Positions 1 through 9,992 of a stretch of 64,000 nucleotides of DNA are shown piece after piece (positions within the stretch are counted from its first letter, which is position 1; each line of letters starts with the position of its first letter). The stretch spans positions 68,600,465 through 68,664,464 of the forward strand of contig OW799236.1 of the NCBI GenBank assembly GCA_941918925.1, written 5' to 3'. Under the pieces are notes generated by a model that saw nothing but the letters and a program-made list of their open reading frames with translations, was not told the origin of the DNA and did no database searches. The translations under genes were made by a program, and so were the position numbers. Origin of the DNA: Phyto melanocephala (Eukaryota > Arthropoda > Insecta > Diptera > Rhinophoridae).

Positions 1-83
1 TGGAAAAGTTATTTACCCTGCGTATCAGACATATATTTGCACTTCTGCTTTATCTTTGTGAGAGGCTCACAGTACTAGGAGTT

Positions 84-180
84 CAAGTGACTAATTTTTT
101 AATATTGAGAAAAAATAGTTCAAGCTTGAAATACCATTTCAAATGATCTGATGCTATCTGAAATAAAGCTTTTTTGAAAT
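84..180 (+). repeat. Diverged direct repeat, copy 1 (partner 3481-3575)
   Basis: About 95 bp here align with 3481-3575 in the same orientation at roughly 70% by eye. Shared landmarks are aagtga, ttttaatattga, an aatagtt-caagcttgaaa-like stretch and a closing aaagctttttt. The two copies lie just outside the ends of the 3-kb HINE-A1 element. It may be an old duplication or part of a decayed repeat. No coding potential is seen in the first 190 bases. Confidence 0.45.
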
Positions 181-815
181 GAGTTATTCTGCATTTTTAT
201 ACCCACCACCAAAAAAATGGTGGGGGTATATTCATTTTGTCATTCCGTTTGTAACACATCGAAATATCCATTTAAGACCCCATAAAGTATATATATTCTG
301 AATCAGGGTTTGATTTGATGACGATCTAGCTATGTCCGTCCGTCTGTCCGTCTGTCCGTCTGTCCGTCTGTTGAAAGCACGATAGAGGTCGCACCGAAAA
401 AGCTAGGGGGCTCAAATTTTGCCAGAATCTTTCTTATAGACAAGGTTTGTTTGGTATTGAAAATGGGCTATATCGGAATATTAGGAAGAGAGTTATAGCT
501 CGGAAAGCAAGAGTAGGTCGAAAAAACGGTGTCCTTCGCACATTGAATAAAATGGAATTGTGTCCAGACGCATTAACGTAGAGTCATGAAACTTCGAATA
601 TATATTTATCGAGTCAAAAGAATATTTTCCCTGAAAATCGCTTAAATTTATGAATTAGGAAAAGAGTTATCGATCAAAATGTACGAAAATTTATACCGCA
701 CAGTGTATTTTTCGGTATATTTAAAAACAAAAACGTCATAAAAGCAACAAAATTGAATGTACGACTCTGAAATTTTGCACACTTTGCTTTTTCGTGAGGC
801 GCTTTTTTGTGACGG

Positions 816-2330
816 AAAATCAATGTGCCACGCCCACTTTTACGCCCACCTCCAATATAACGTTTTATCTAAAATTCATATAATTTCTCTATAAATAAAC
901 ATTTTGGAATAATAAAGGGCTATATTGAAACACCTAAGTTGTACTCATTCGTAAAAATAACTTTGACACGCCTACTATAACGCCCACTTTTCACGTTATC
1001 TACCGTTAATGAAATTTAAAAGCTCATAAAACCGCCGAAATTAGATGTATGATGATCAAATTTGCTACGTATATCCCCCTAGGCAATGTCATTACTGTGC
1101 CAGAAAATTAAAGTGCCACGCCCACTTTACGCCCACCTCCCATATAACGTTTTACCTCAAATTCATATAATTTCTCTAGTAATAAAGATTTTGGAATAAT
1201 AAATGGCTATACTGAAACACCTAAGTTGTACTCATTCGCAAAAATAACTTTCACACGCCTACTATAACGCCCACTTTTCACGTTATCTACCGTTAATAAA
1301 ATTTAAAAGCTCATAAAACCGCCGAAATTAGAGGTATGATGATAAAATTTGCTACATATATCCCCCTAGGCAGTGTCATCACTGTGCCAGAAAATTAAGG
1401 TGTCACGCCCATTTTTACACCCACCTCCCATATAACGTTTTACCTCAAATTCATATAATTTCTCTAGTAATAAAGATTTTGGAATAATAAATGGCTATAC
1501 TGAAACACCTAAGTTGTACTCATTCGCAAAAATAACTTTCACACGCCTACTATAACGCCCACTTTTCACGTTATCTACCGTTAATAAAATTTAAAAGCTC
1601 ATAAAACCGCCGAAATTAGAGGTATGATGATAAAATTTGCTACATATATCCCCCTAGGCAGTGTCATCACTGTGCCAGAAAATTAAAGTGCCACGCCCAC
1701 TTTACGCCCACCTCCCATATATCGTTTTAACTAAAATTCATATAATTTCTCCATTAATAAAGATTTTGGAATAATAAAGGGCTATATTGAAACACCTAAG
1801 TTGTACTCATTCGCAAAAATAACTTTGACACGCCTACTATAACGCCCACTTTTCACGTTATCTACCGTTAATGAAATTTAAAAGCTCATAAAACCGCCGA
1901 AATTAGAGGTATGATGATAAAATTTGCTACATATATCCCCCTAGGCAGTGTCATCACTGTGCCAGAAAATTAAGGTGTCACGCCCATTTTTACACCCTCC
2001 TCCCATATAACGTTTTAACTAAAATTCATATAATTTCTCCATTAAAATAGATTATGTAATAATAAAGGGCTATATTGAAACACCTAAGTTGTACTCATTC
2101 GCAAAAATAACTTTGACACGCCTACTATATCGCCAACTTTTCACGTTATATACAGTTAATGAAATTTAAAAGCTCATAAAACCGCCAAAATTAGAGGTAT
2201 GATGATCAAATTTGCTACGTATATCCTTCTAATCAATGTTATTGTTGTGCCAGAAAGTTTAGGTGACACGCTCCTTTTAACGCCTACCTCCTATATAACG
2301 GTTTATCTTAAATCCATGTAATCTGTCGAC
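816..2330 (+). repeat. 287/288-bp tandem repeat array inside HINE-A1
   Basis: The landmark cgttttaNctNaaattcatataatttct recurs at 861, 1148, 1436, 1723 and 2011, with a diverged unit at 2299, giving periods of 287, 288, 287, 288 and 288. Each unit also carries cacgcctactataacgccc, cgttatctaccgttaat and a caaatttgctac block. Units 2-4 are nearly identical and the outer ones more diverged, as expected from expansion in the middle by unequal exchange. Other HINE-A copies hold only about one to two and a half units. Confidence 0.9.
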
Positions 2331-2476
2331 AAAGTTTTTGGGAAAATAAAGGATTATATTGAAATATCTAAGTTGTATTTATTAGCACAAACTTTATGGA
2401 CACGCCTACTTTAACACCCACTTTCATTGAAAGACTACATTTACAAAAGCATTTTAGTAGCATATCGAAGTTATAA

Positions 2477-3044
2477 AGGGTGGTTAAATTTTAAGGACCG
2501 ATGTTGAATTTCAATAAAACACAAATTATTTAGGATATTATTATTACTTCTTTTTATAATGATAATATTTGTACGGTTCAATTATGTATTTAACAAAATA
2601 TCGGCCAAATGGCCCCCCCATCCTTGGCGCCACTCCTCTATCTGATGGTCCAAATTTTCAATGACAATGTTGATGCTCAATTGTTGGGCATAATGATGAG
2701 TCGAGGTTGACTGCTCTTTTGCCACACTATCGCAAAAACCAGCAGTGGTTCCCATTCAACGAACTAAGAAATTTAAATACTTTTTACAATTCTCCCGATT
2801 GTGGATGAATTTGAATGATTATGTTGATCAAAAGAATTACGAAGTGCACAAAATGCATTTTGATTTGAACGCCCATTTTTATAAAAAACCTGAATAACTT
2901 TAAAGAGTTGCTTATTTGCGTATCTTTCTACGGATCAAATTGAGTAAGTTTGAGATTGAGAAAAGTCAAGTGAAATGCAGAAAACAAATCTAAAGACTAG
3001 GTGTAGTTCACCTTCAACATCGGCCCTTAAAATTTAACCACCCT
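2477..3044 (-). mobile_element. Mariner deletion derivative embedded in HINE-A1
   Basis: A 568-bp segment bounded by inverted repeats: agggtggttaaattttaagg on the left and its reverse complement on the right. Read on the minus strand, the part next to the right repeat translates as a Tc1/mariner N-terminal helix-turn-helix (RFKVIQVFYKNGRSNQ, then CALRNSFDQHNH). A middle piece (SVAKEQSTSTHHHAQQL) matches the linker of the same transposases. It then jumps to a C-terminal tail, RQGWGGHLADIL, like the family's GGHLxDIxF end. The catalytic core is missing. The same segment sits in every HINE-A copy here, so it was part of the progenitor. Confidence 0.75.
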
Positions 3045-3480
3045 CTACAAAGAAAGTGATACATATTTTATTATAAAGAGGTTATTCCATAGCGATTAAC
3101 AAAATAATAAATATTGTGCTTTAAATGTACACAAAATTGGTGGTGGGTATAAAAGATTCGGCACAGCCGAATATAGTGCTCTTACTTGTTTAAGTGTAAC
3201 TTAGTTTTTGATAAACAAAAAATACATATGTATTTGAAATAGGGAAAGTCCCACTTCAACTACCATATTCTTAAAAGAGTCCTAGATGGAATTAGTTTAA
3301 TATTAGTTAATTTAGAACAGCTTTTTTAGTTCTTTAGTATATGTTTGATAGTCAAAGGCAGATTTCATGGATTTGATTTTATAGTTTTTATATGAAGAGC
3401 ATAGTGTCACAGCAAATTACTCCCAATCATAACTTTTATTTGCAATATGTTTTATTTTACTTCAGCTGAAATTTTTATTT

Positions 3481-3575
3481 GAAGTGAATAATATTTTAAT
3501 ATTGAAAGAAATAGTTAAAGTTTGAAAAACGATAACAAATAATTTGACGTTGTCTTAAAAAAAGCTTTTTCTTGT
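3481..3575 (+). repeat. Diverged direct repeat, copy 2 (partner 84-180)
   Basis: Aligns with 84-180 as described there. It lies directly beyond the stop of the LINE relic at 3580-3778, on that relic's 3' side, so it may derive from a LINE 3' flank. Confidence 0.4.
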
Positions 3576-3579
3576 AACG

Positions 3580-3778
3580 CTAGCTTTGTCCTAAAATTTT
3601 TATTTCGGTATTCAACAGTCTCCTACTTGTATGAGGACTTATTTCAATACCTCGTTGTGTCTGAGAATTCCAGTCAATTGCCATTATGTTGTCGGGTTGC
3701 TTTCTAACCGTATGGCCTATCTAGCGCTTCCTAATTCTATGCATCTACTACTGGACAGGTACTTGGTGGGTGCCATTT
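3580..3778 (-). pseudogene. LINE reverse transcriptase C-terminal relic
   Basis: On the minus strand one frame reads QVPVQ..MHRIRKR*IGHTV, then RKQPDNIMAIDWNSQ, then TSRRLLNTEIK, ending at a TAG (3580-3582). This matches, position by position, the C-terminal tail of the intact LINE ORF at 21506-22669 (GEIPIRIEIAKRKW, VGHILRRPHDDISKMAIDWN, TWRRQLESEIS). At least three in-frame stops lie upstream of the terminal one, so it is dead. An open frame on the opposite strand here is only the shadow of this relic. The family is the same or closely related, but this copy is far older. Confidence 0.7.
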
Positions 3779-5806
3779 CAAAGTTTAATATTATTTTCTC
3801 AAGCCAGAATATACATATGTAGGATTAAATGAAGATATCTGTTTAAAAATGTTTGATATTGATACTGATGTGCTTGGTTACAACATTTCAATATTCAGTG
3901 CCAATAATACAGCAATAAAGACTTCACATAAATTTAGTTTTATATAAAGGTTAGGTAATTTTTTCTTACCTTTCAACCTTCTGCTCTCTATACTGTTAAT
4001 GTGTTATTAAGCTTTGTGTCGTATATGCAACAAGATCTACCGAAGTATTACAATATTAAATATATTTTTTTTTAGTTTTGTAACTGATCGTCCTCAAAGG
4101 CAGGAAAATTCAATTTCAGTGTTTGGTATATGAAAAAAGAAAAATAAGAAAAAGCCTTTTAAATAATACAGGTAGAATTAAGTAGTTATCTTAAATGCTT
4201 TGCAACGAAAAAATTGCCTTTAAGTGAAGGCTTAATACTTTACGCTCACAATGATTTCCCAGTGTCCTGATACGTAGTAAATCCACACTATAAAACGCAA
4301 TCTCCAAGTACAGCATGACGGTTAGTTGTAGAGAATATGCTTTGCAGTTTTATCCTGCAGAAGATCTCTATATCCGACCTACCAATTTTTTTTTCGTTCC
4401 TATTAAGGGAAAGGATCTTCTCGGATTTGGATTTAGTTAGACTGGCAAAAAATCATTTACCCAAATGATGTTCTAAAGCCATTTTCGTACAATAAGGGTC
4501 AAACTTAGCATCCATAAGGGTGGTTAGTTCGCCCTATATTAACCCAGAAGTACAGCTTTAAAATTCTCTGGCTTAATCAGCAGACAATATTCTTCACAAT
4601 TTGTAAGGTAGTCTGCAGGTTCACTGCAAACATGTGCTTATACCCGACATCTTAAGCAGTTTGCATGCCAAAACGGTTGAGGATTTCAACGCAGACCAAT
4701 AACGTAGTCGTATTTACAACATAAGCCATAAGAAATTTTCAAGCAGCCTGGCTCCCAGCTAAAAAATATAAAATAAAGCTTTTCTCTTATATATGCTTAA
4801 AGATTTATAGGCAGTGATGCGTATGTCATATATACCAGCCTGAAATATTTAAAGTTATTTACCCATAGGCAGGTCCCTTTTAAAATCGAATCTACTATGT
4901 CCATACCGGTATCGCCATTTAAAAAAATAAAAAACAATGTGACCATGTAAATCGTACGAAAGTATGAAACTTCTATTATAAATTCGATGTGTACTTTGCT
5001 CTTTTTAAACCGACTTTAGCAAGTCATCATGCAAACGCTAACAAAGGAACAACATTTAAAAATCGTGAAAATTTACTATCAAGGTAGTATTTAATATTCT
5101 GTATCGATATATGACCACATTTACTCTTTTCTGTTTTTACAAATGGGATGTTATATTGTAAGGTTTGCACGATGCTTCTCGTTATGTTTTATGAATTCGT
5201 TGTTAATCGATTTTAGGATGTTACTAAAATTAAAAATAAAGGCGGAGTTATTACAAATTAAAATACTTTAACTCGTGACATGGTCATTTTTATCAATATT
5301 AATGTAAAAAGGGAAAATAATGTAAAAAGTTAATGGACACTATTCATATATTCTACGCACTATTCATTATACTATTAATAAAGAAAATGAAAGAACAAAC
5401 ATATACATGAGAATAAATATGAAATAGCGGCTAGTACAAGTGACAAAACCAATTTGTCCGGAATAGCGAAAATTGAAAATTATTTACGCTATTACAAAAT
5501 TTAAAGATATTTTTTAAGGCCTGCTCTAACTACTCGCTTTCTTATAGATCCCAATAGCCCAATTTTCAATATCGAAGAATTCTGATGTATATAACATTTA
5601 TTTTTTTTTAATTTTTATCTTTGTAGCTCTTTCTATTTGAGCTATATCATGCTTTTAATGTTCGCATAGACGAATAGGTAGGTTATCCTCAGATTAAACC
5701 AGGGCTCAAAAAAATATATATTTTTGGGGTTTTAAATTAATATTTTTAAGCATGTGTTATGAACGGAATGACGAAATAAATGCACCCTCCTTCAATTTGT
5801 TGTTTG
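3779..5806. other. AT-rich interval, no gene recognised
   Basis: Mostly low-complexity AT-rich DNA. The part at 4250-4750 is richer in GC and has coding-like texture on the minus strand (for example VEILNRFGMQTA) with many stops. It is probably a decayed transposon, but I could not assign a family. No splice signals, RNA genes or intact ORFs of note. Confidence 0.4.
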
Positions 5807-5808
5807 TA

Positions 5809-6539
5809 CACGCAAAGAAAACATATGGTTGTGGTAACCATAATCGAAGAGCAACATACTATGATTGAATTGTATGATAATGTTTAAAATAATAATGGTT
5901 ACCAGTTATCATTATTATGTTTTATTAAAATATCATTCAATAATCATATATATGACTACAATTGAAATCGTCAATCTTTGCTTTTTTACGGCAAATTATT
6001 GTCTTTTGCTGGAACATACACATATTGCTTGTACTCACCAATTTAATTGCAATTTTTTTACCACAATGTTTTTACATTTTCTCGTTTATTTTTAAATTTT
6101 CTTTAATTTTTCTAAATTTTTGTTCCTTTTTTTGACATCTCAAACTTTTAAAATAATAAAAATTTATTCAGCAAGAAGAAGAGCAGTTGAAATCAAATTA
6201 TTATGAAAAAAAATCATAGCTTGATTAATTTGTAATCATACTGTTGTCTCACCTATTATTTAATGATTATTTGTAATTTTTAATGATTTTGAATATAATG
6301 TTATTTTTGTCAATTTAAATTTTTAAATCATACTATTTTTAAGTGATAACCATTTTGAAATTTTTAAGAAAAGTAAACATTAAATGATACAATTAAAACA
6401 AATGCTTGATTATCGTGACAAAATATATGATGAAATAAAACAAAAATAACTATTACTTGTTTTCGACAACCAAATATTGTTTTAGAAAAAATAATATGAC
6501 TGTCGTGATCATGTCGTAACCATGGTTTTTCTTTGCGTG
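5809..6539 (+). mobile_element. 731-bp MITE with TA target duplication, copy 1
   Basis: The ends are cacgcaaagaaaa... and ...tttttctttgcgtg, an inverted repeat that continues imperfectly (gtggtaacc against gtcgtaacc). TA flanks both sides (5807-5808 and 6540-6541). A second copy lies in the opposite orientation at 17940-18628. The interior is AT-rich and non-coding. TA duplication and short TIRs fit a Tc1/mariner-mobilised MITE (inference). Confidence 0.8.
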
Positions 6540-6689
6540 TATATATAAAAACATATTTAATGTATGTTTATCTTAATTTTTAATTCTGTTAAACCTAATG
6601 AAAATCTGGATACTCGGCGACATTATTAGAACTGTTTCTAGGAGTCCGGGATTTTGTTAAATTTACTGAAATTTTTTTTATTTGTAAAA

Positions 6690-6935
6690 AAGAAATAAAA
6701 TATACAGATCTGAGGAACATATAGTTGCTTCTAAAAGTTGATTTCAACCAACACACGGACAGACGGGCAGACGGACAGACGGACAGACGGACAGACGGTT
6801 AGGGCTTAATCGACTCCTCTATTCATAAGCTTTCAGAAAATATATACTTTATGGGGTCGGAAATGAAAATTGTAGAAATTACAAACGGAATGACAAAGCT
6901 ATATATACCCTTGTACACCACAGGTGAAGGGTATA
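6690..6935 (-). mobile_element. HINE-B1: 5' part of a mini-me/DINE-1-like element, reversed
   Basis: Reverse-oriented 5' end. Reading backward from 6935 it shows tataccctt with a short inverted repeat, the tttcatttccgaccccat block, aaagtatatattttctg, the GTCY microsatellite (here gacggacagacgg) and ttggttgaaatcaact. The sequence past about 6690 is too diverged to follow. Its 5' end abuts the 3' terminus of HINE-B2 with no spacer. It most resembles the 5' part of the copy at 22848. Confidence 0.75.
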
Positions 6936-7967
6936 ACAAGTAAGAGTGCTATATTCGGCCATGCCGAATCTTATATACCCTTCACAACGTGTAGTCATGC
7001 AATAACAGTTGCTTGTATCACCATTCATCCCATATGAAATACGTACACGTATGTATGTTAAAAAAACAAAAAAAAAAAAAAAAAAATTTAAAAAAAAATT
7101 AAAAAAAAAAATTTAAAAAAAAAATTATTATATATATAATATACACTAGTCAAACCCGGCGCGCGTTGCTACGCCCCTTAATGAATTGAAATGCATTCTG
7201 AATTTTAATTGAATATCAAGTGCAAAAACCTAAATATTATAATTTTTTTTTATGGGCGTGGCATTGCCCACTTTTCTTATCACGAAATTGTAAAGTCATA
7301 ACAGCTCAATATGTGTGCAAAGTTTCAGAAGAATCGGACCAGTGCAAGTACCTCAAAATTATAATTGTTTTTATGGGCGTGGCCCTGCCCACTTTTCTAG
7401 TCGCGAAATTGTAAAGTCATAACAGCTCAATATGTGTGCAAAGTTTCAGAATAATCGGTCCAGTGCAAGTACCTAAAAATGATACCTTTTTTTATGGGCG
7501 TGGCACTGCCCACTTTTCTAATCACGAAATTATTAAGCTATGACAGCTCAATATGTGTGCAAAGTTTCAGAAAAATCGGTCTGGTGCAAGTACCTCAAAA
7601 TTATAACCTTTTTTTATAGGCGTGGCCCTGCCCACTTTTCTAGTCACGAAATTATATGGTTGTGACAGCTTAGTATGTGTGCAAAGTTTCAGAAAAATCG
7701 GTCCAGTGCAAGTGCCTCAAAATTTAAACTTTTTTAGGGGCGTGGCCCCGCCCACTTTTCTTATCACGAAATTTTTTAGTCATGACAGCTCGATATGTGT
7801 GCAAAGTTTCAGAAAAATCGGTCAAGTGCAAGTAGCTAAAATTGATAACTAATTTTTATGGGCGTGGCACCGCCCACTTTTTTCCACCCATAAACACTCC
7901 CTGGTATGTGTACAACAACTTACCAAAGTTTGAGCCCGATCGGTTTTACAGTTTCGGAGTCTATAGC

Positions 7968-8014
<47 letters not shown>

Positions 8015-8744
8015 TTCACTTTTATATATATAGATGAGCCGATGGCCTATGCAGCTAGCGCTCTATTTTCTTTTCTAACTTTATAATAATTTATTATTAT
8101 TAAGTTAATCAATAAATAAATAAATAAATATATATATAGATATATAAAACAAAAAAAAAAATTAAAAAAAAAAAATTAAAAAAAAAATAAAAAAAAATAA
8201 AAAAAAAATAATAATAAAAATATAAATAATATATTAAATAAAAAATAAAAAAAAAATAAAAAAAAAATTTTAAAAAAAATGTTAAAAAAATTAAAAAAAA
8301 ATTTTTTTTGGCTTAGTTGGGATTCGATGCCACGTTTTCTCTAACCAGTATACACGTTTGTATGGTATGTTGTTGTTGTAATGTTGTTTTTGTGAAAAAA
8401 AATCGAGGTGGTCGTGGGTTTTTGCTCATATCTCAGTTGTTTACGTACCGATGTTTCTGATTTTCAATACCGATCTACTCCCGAATATTTCTGATATTTT
8501 AATACCTTACCCGGGTCCAACCTATGTCGGGGGGCTTCAAAAAGTTGATTTCAGCATACACACGGACAGACGGTCAGACGGACAGACGGACAGACTGACA
8601 GACTGACAGGGCTTAATCGACTCCCCTATTCATAAGCTTTCAGAAAATATATACTTTATGGGGTCGGAAATGAAAATTGTAGAAATTTCACACGGAATGA
8701 CAAACCTATATATACCATTTTTCACTGTGTGAAGGGTATAAAAA
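6936..8744 (-). mobile_element. HINE-B2: mini-me/DINE-1-like element, reversed and split by a Helitron
   Basis: On the minus strand the 5' end lies at about 8744 (tttataccctt...), followed by the mini-me block, the GTCY microsatellite, a conserved unit (cccgggtaaggtattaaaat, gagatatgagcaaaaaccc), a long A/T homopolymer-rich stretch (about 8150-8310 and 7070-7132 on this strand) and the 3' end gggtatataagattcggcat, with hairpin and cactcttacttgtt finishing at 6936. The Helitron at 7146-8034 is inserted in the A-rich part. The best intact relative is HINE-B6 (27084-27835). Confidence 0.8.
7146..8034 (-). mobile_element. Helitron C1 (non-autonomous), inserted between A and T
   Basis: On the minus strand it starts TCTATATATATAAAAGTGAA and ends CCGGGTTTGACTAG. 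A 5' TC and a 3' CTAG preceded by a GC-rich palindrome-forming stretch (gcgcgccggg) are Helitron termini. The flanking bases are A and T, the expected target site. Inside are a (CA)n tract (7970-8011) and about six tandem units of ~121 bp built round gggcgtggc-ccgcccacttttc. No Rep/helicase gene. Three further copies lie at 39093-41612. Confidence 0.88.
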
Positions 8745-8785
8745 TAATAAAATATAAATAATATATTAAATCAAATAAAATAAAT

Positions 8786-8951
8786 TTTTTTTTGGCTCAG
8801 CTGGGATTCGATGCCACATTTATTCTAACGTGTACGTATGCACGTATTTTATATGGGATGAATGGTGATACAAACAATTGTTATTGCATGACTACACGTT
8901 GTGAAGGGTATATAAGATTCGGCACTGCCGAATATAGCACTGTTACTTGTT
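8786..8951 (+). mobile_element. HINE-B3: 3' end fragment
   Basis: Forward-oriented 3' terminus: ttgcatgactacacgttgtg, aagggtatataagattcggc, the rest of the hairpin, then actgttacttgtt. Just upstream sits ggctcagctgggattcgatg, a block found in the opposite orientation relative to the 3' end in HINE-B6, so this fragment has been rearranged. Confidence 0.7.
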
Positions 8952-8982
8952 GTATAGTAAGTTATTTAGCAGATGTTGGTAC

Positions 8983-9984
8983 CAGAGAAGGAAAATGGAT
9001 TTTATGATTTTGTACCAAGTATGAAAACAAAATGTACTTTTTAGGCCATGACGGTACCATTTTTTTAATATTTATTTTTAAAAAATAAATTAACAAAAAT
9101 GTTTGTAAAAATTCACAAGTATACAATAAGAAGAAAAAAAAAACAGAAACTTAACAAAAATATGTATAAAAATCCAGTATACAATAAAAAATATTAAATA
9201 TTACATTCATAGGTACATACGTAGCGATCGGTTATTTTAAACATTTTATTTATTAAATACTTTTAAATAATACATTTTCTATTATTTTAAAATTAAAGCA
9301 ACAAGAATTTGTTGACTTCAATAAATCTTTTGCTTGTATCAAATTTGAAACAGTAGAAACGTGTAGTCTATTTCTTTCCTTTGTTTTAATTAGGTTTTAA
9401 AAAGAAAAAACTCATTCGACGTTGGCCGAGTGATGTGGAATAGACAGAATTCCTCTTACAATTCTTGAAATATCTGGGAACATGAACTCATTTAATTCAT
9501 TCTTCATCTGTAATATTTTAGACCAAAAATTGGAAATATTTGAATCTTTGTATGATCTATGATCAATTACATCGGCTAGTGCTCTGTACTGTACTCTGTA
9601 CTGTATTTATTGCTTCAAAGTTTGTGTGTTCGTGTGGAAACATTTTCATCAGAAGAGGTGCTATTGAATTTGTATTTCCCATAATAACTTTTTTTGGAGT
9701 AAACTTATCGAACCATTTTAGTACTTCATTATTAAAGTCCTGCTTACATGCTTACGAATCATAAGTAAAACAAAATACATACATATAATAACATCCAAGC
9801 AGACTTGACACCACCTGACACATAAATTCGCTTTGAAAACAGCATTGCAAAAAAAAAAACAGAGTAGCTGACAGTATAAAATAAAACACACACAAAGAAA
9901 ATTAAAGAGAACATGGTACCACAGTACCAACAAGGTAAACAATATACCGTAAAAAGTACAATTATACCTTGATTTCCATCCCTG
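8983..9984 (-). mobile_element. Degenerate hAT transposon with 8-bp target duplication
   Basis: Perfect 8-bp duplication gttggtac at 8975-8982 and 9985-9992. Termini are imperfect inverted repeats: CAGAGAAGGAAAATGG on the left and CAGGGATGGAAATCAAGG on the right (reverse complement). An 8-bp duplication plus CAGGG-type ends is diagnostic of hAT. At 1.0 kb it is internally deleted. It carries a transposase C-terminal relic on the minus strand. Confidence 0.85.
9308..9730 (-). pseudogene. hAT transposase C-terminal (dimerisation) relic
   Basis: The minus-strand frame from 9530 down to 9308 reads FWSKILQMKNELNEFMFPDI, then RIVRGILSIPHHSANVE*VF, then NLIKTKERNRLHVSTV and IQAKDLLK. This follows the hAT C-terminal dimerisation domain, whose core is a LSxPHSxAxxERxFS-type motif followed by IKTKxRNRL and a leucine-rich tail. 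The R expected after VE is a stop (CGA to TGA is the simplest change), and another stop follows FSF. Coding-like sequence (EVLKWFDKF) continues to about 9730 in a shifted frame. Non-functional. It lies wholly inside the hAT element 8983-9984, which supports both calls. Confidence 0.8.
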
Positions 9985-9992
9985 GTTGGTAC

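Larger units (their letters stand above)
194..3190 (+). mobile_element. HINE-A copy 1: mini-me/DINE-1-like Helentron-associated element, full length
   Basis: Non-autonomous element of about 3.0 kb. The 5' end, tttttatacccaccacc, folds on a nearby tggtggggg. It is followed by a gaccccataaagtatat-type block and a GTCY microsatellite (gtccgtctgtccg repeats, about 330-372), the hallmark of dipteran mini-me/DINE-1 elements. The 3' end is ggtggtgggtataaaa, then a ttcggc-aca-gccgaa hairpin, then tatagtgctcttacttgtt. The interior holds a ~287-bp tandem array and an embedded mariner deletion derivative. No ORF encodes a replicase, so movement would need a Helentron elsewhere (family knowledge). Four more copies lie at 12005, 49400, 57075 and 63762. 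Assignment to the Helentron-dependent class is by resemblance. Confidence 0.85.

Noticed and set aside
816..2330. Independent satellite array
   Set aside because: It lies wholly inside HINE-A1 and single units occur at the same place in other copies, so it is an internal part of the element.
3631..3822. 63-codon ORF on the plus strand
   Set aside because: Shadow of the LINE C-terminal relic on the minus strand.
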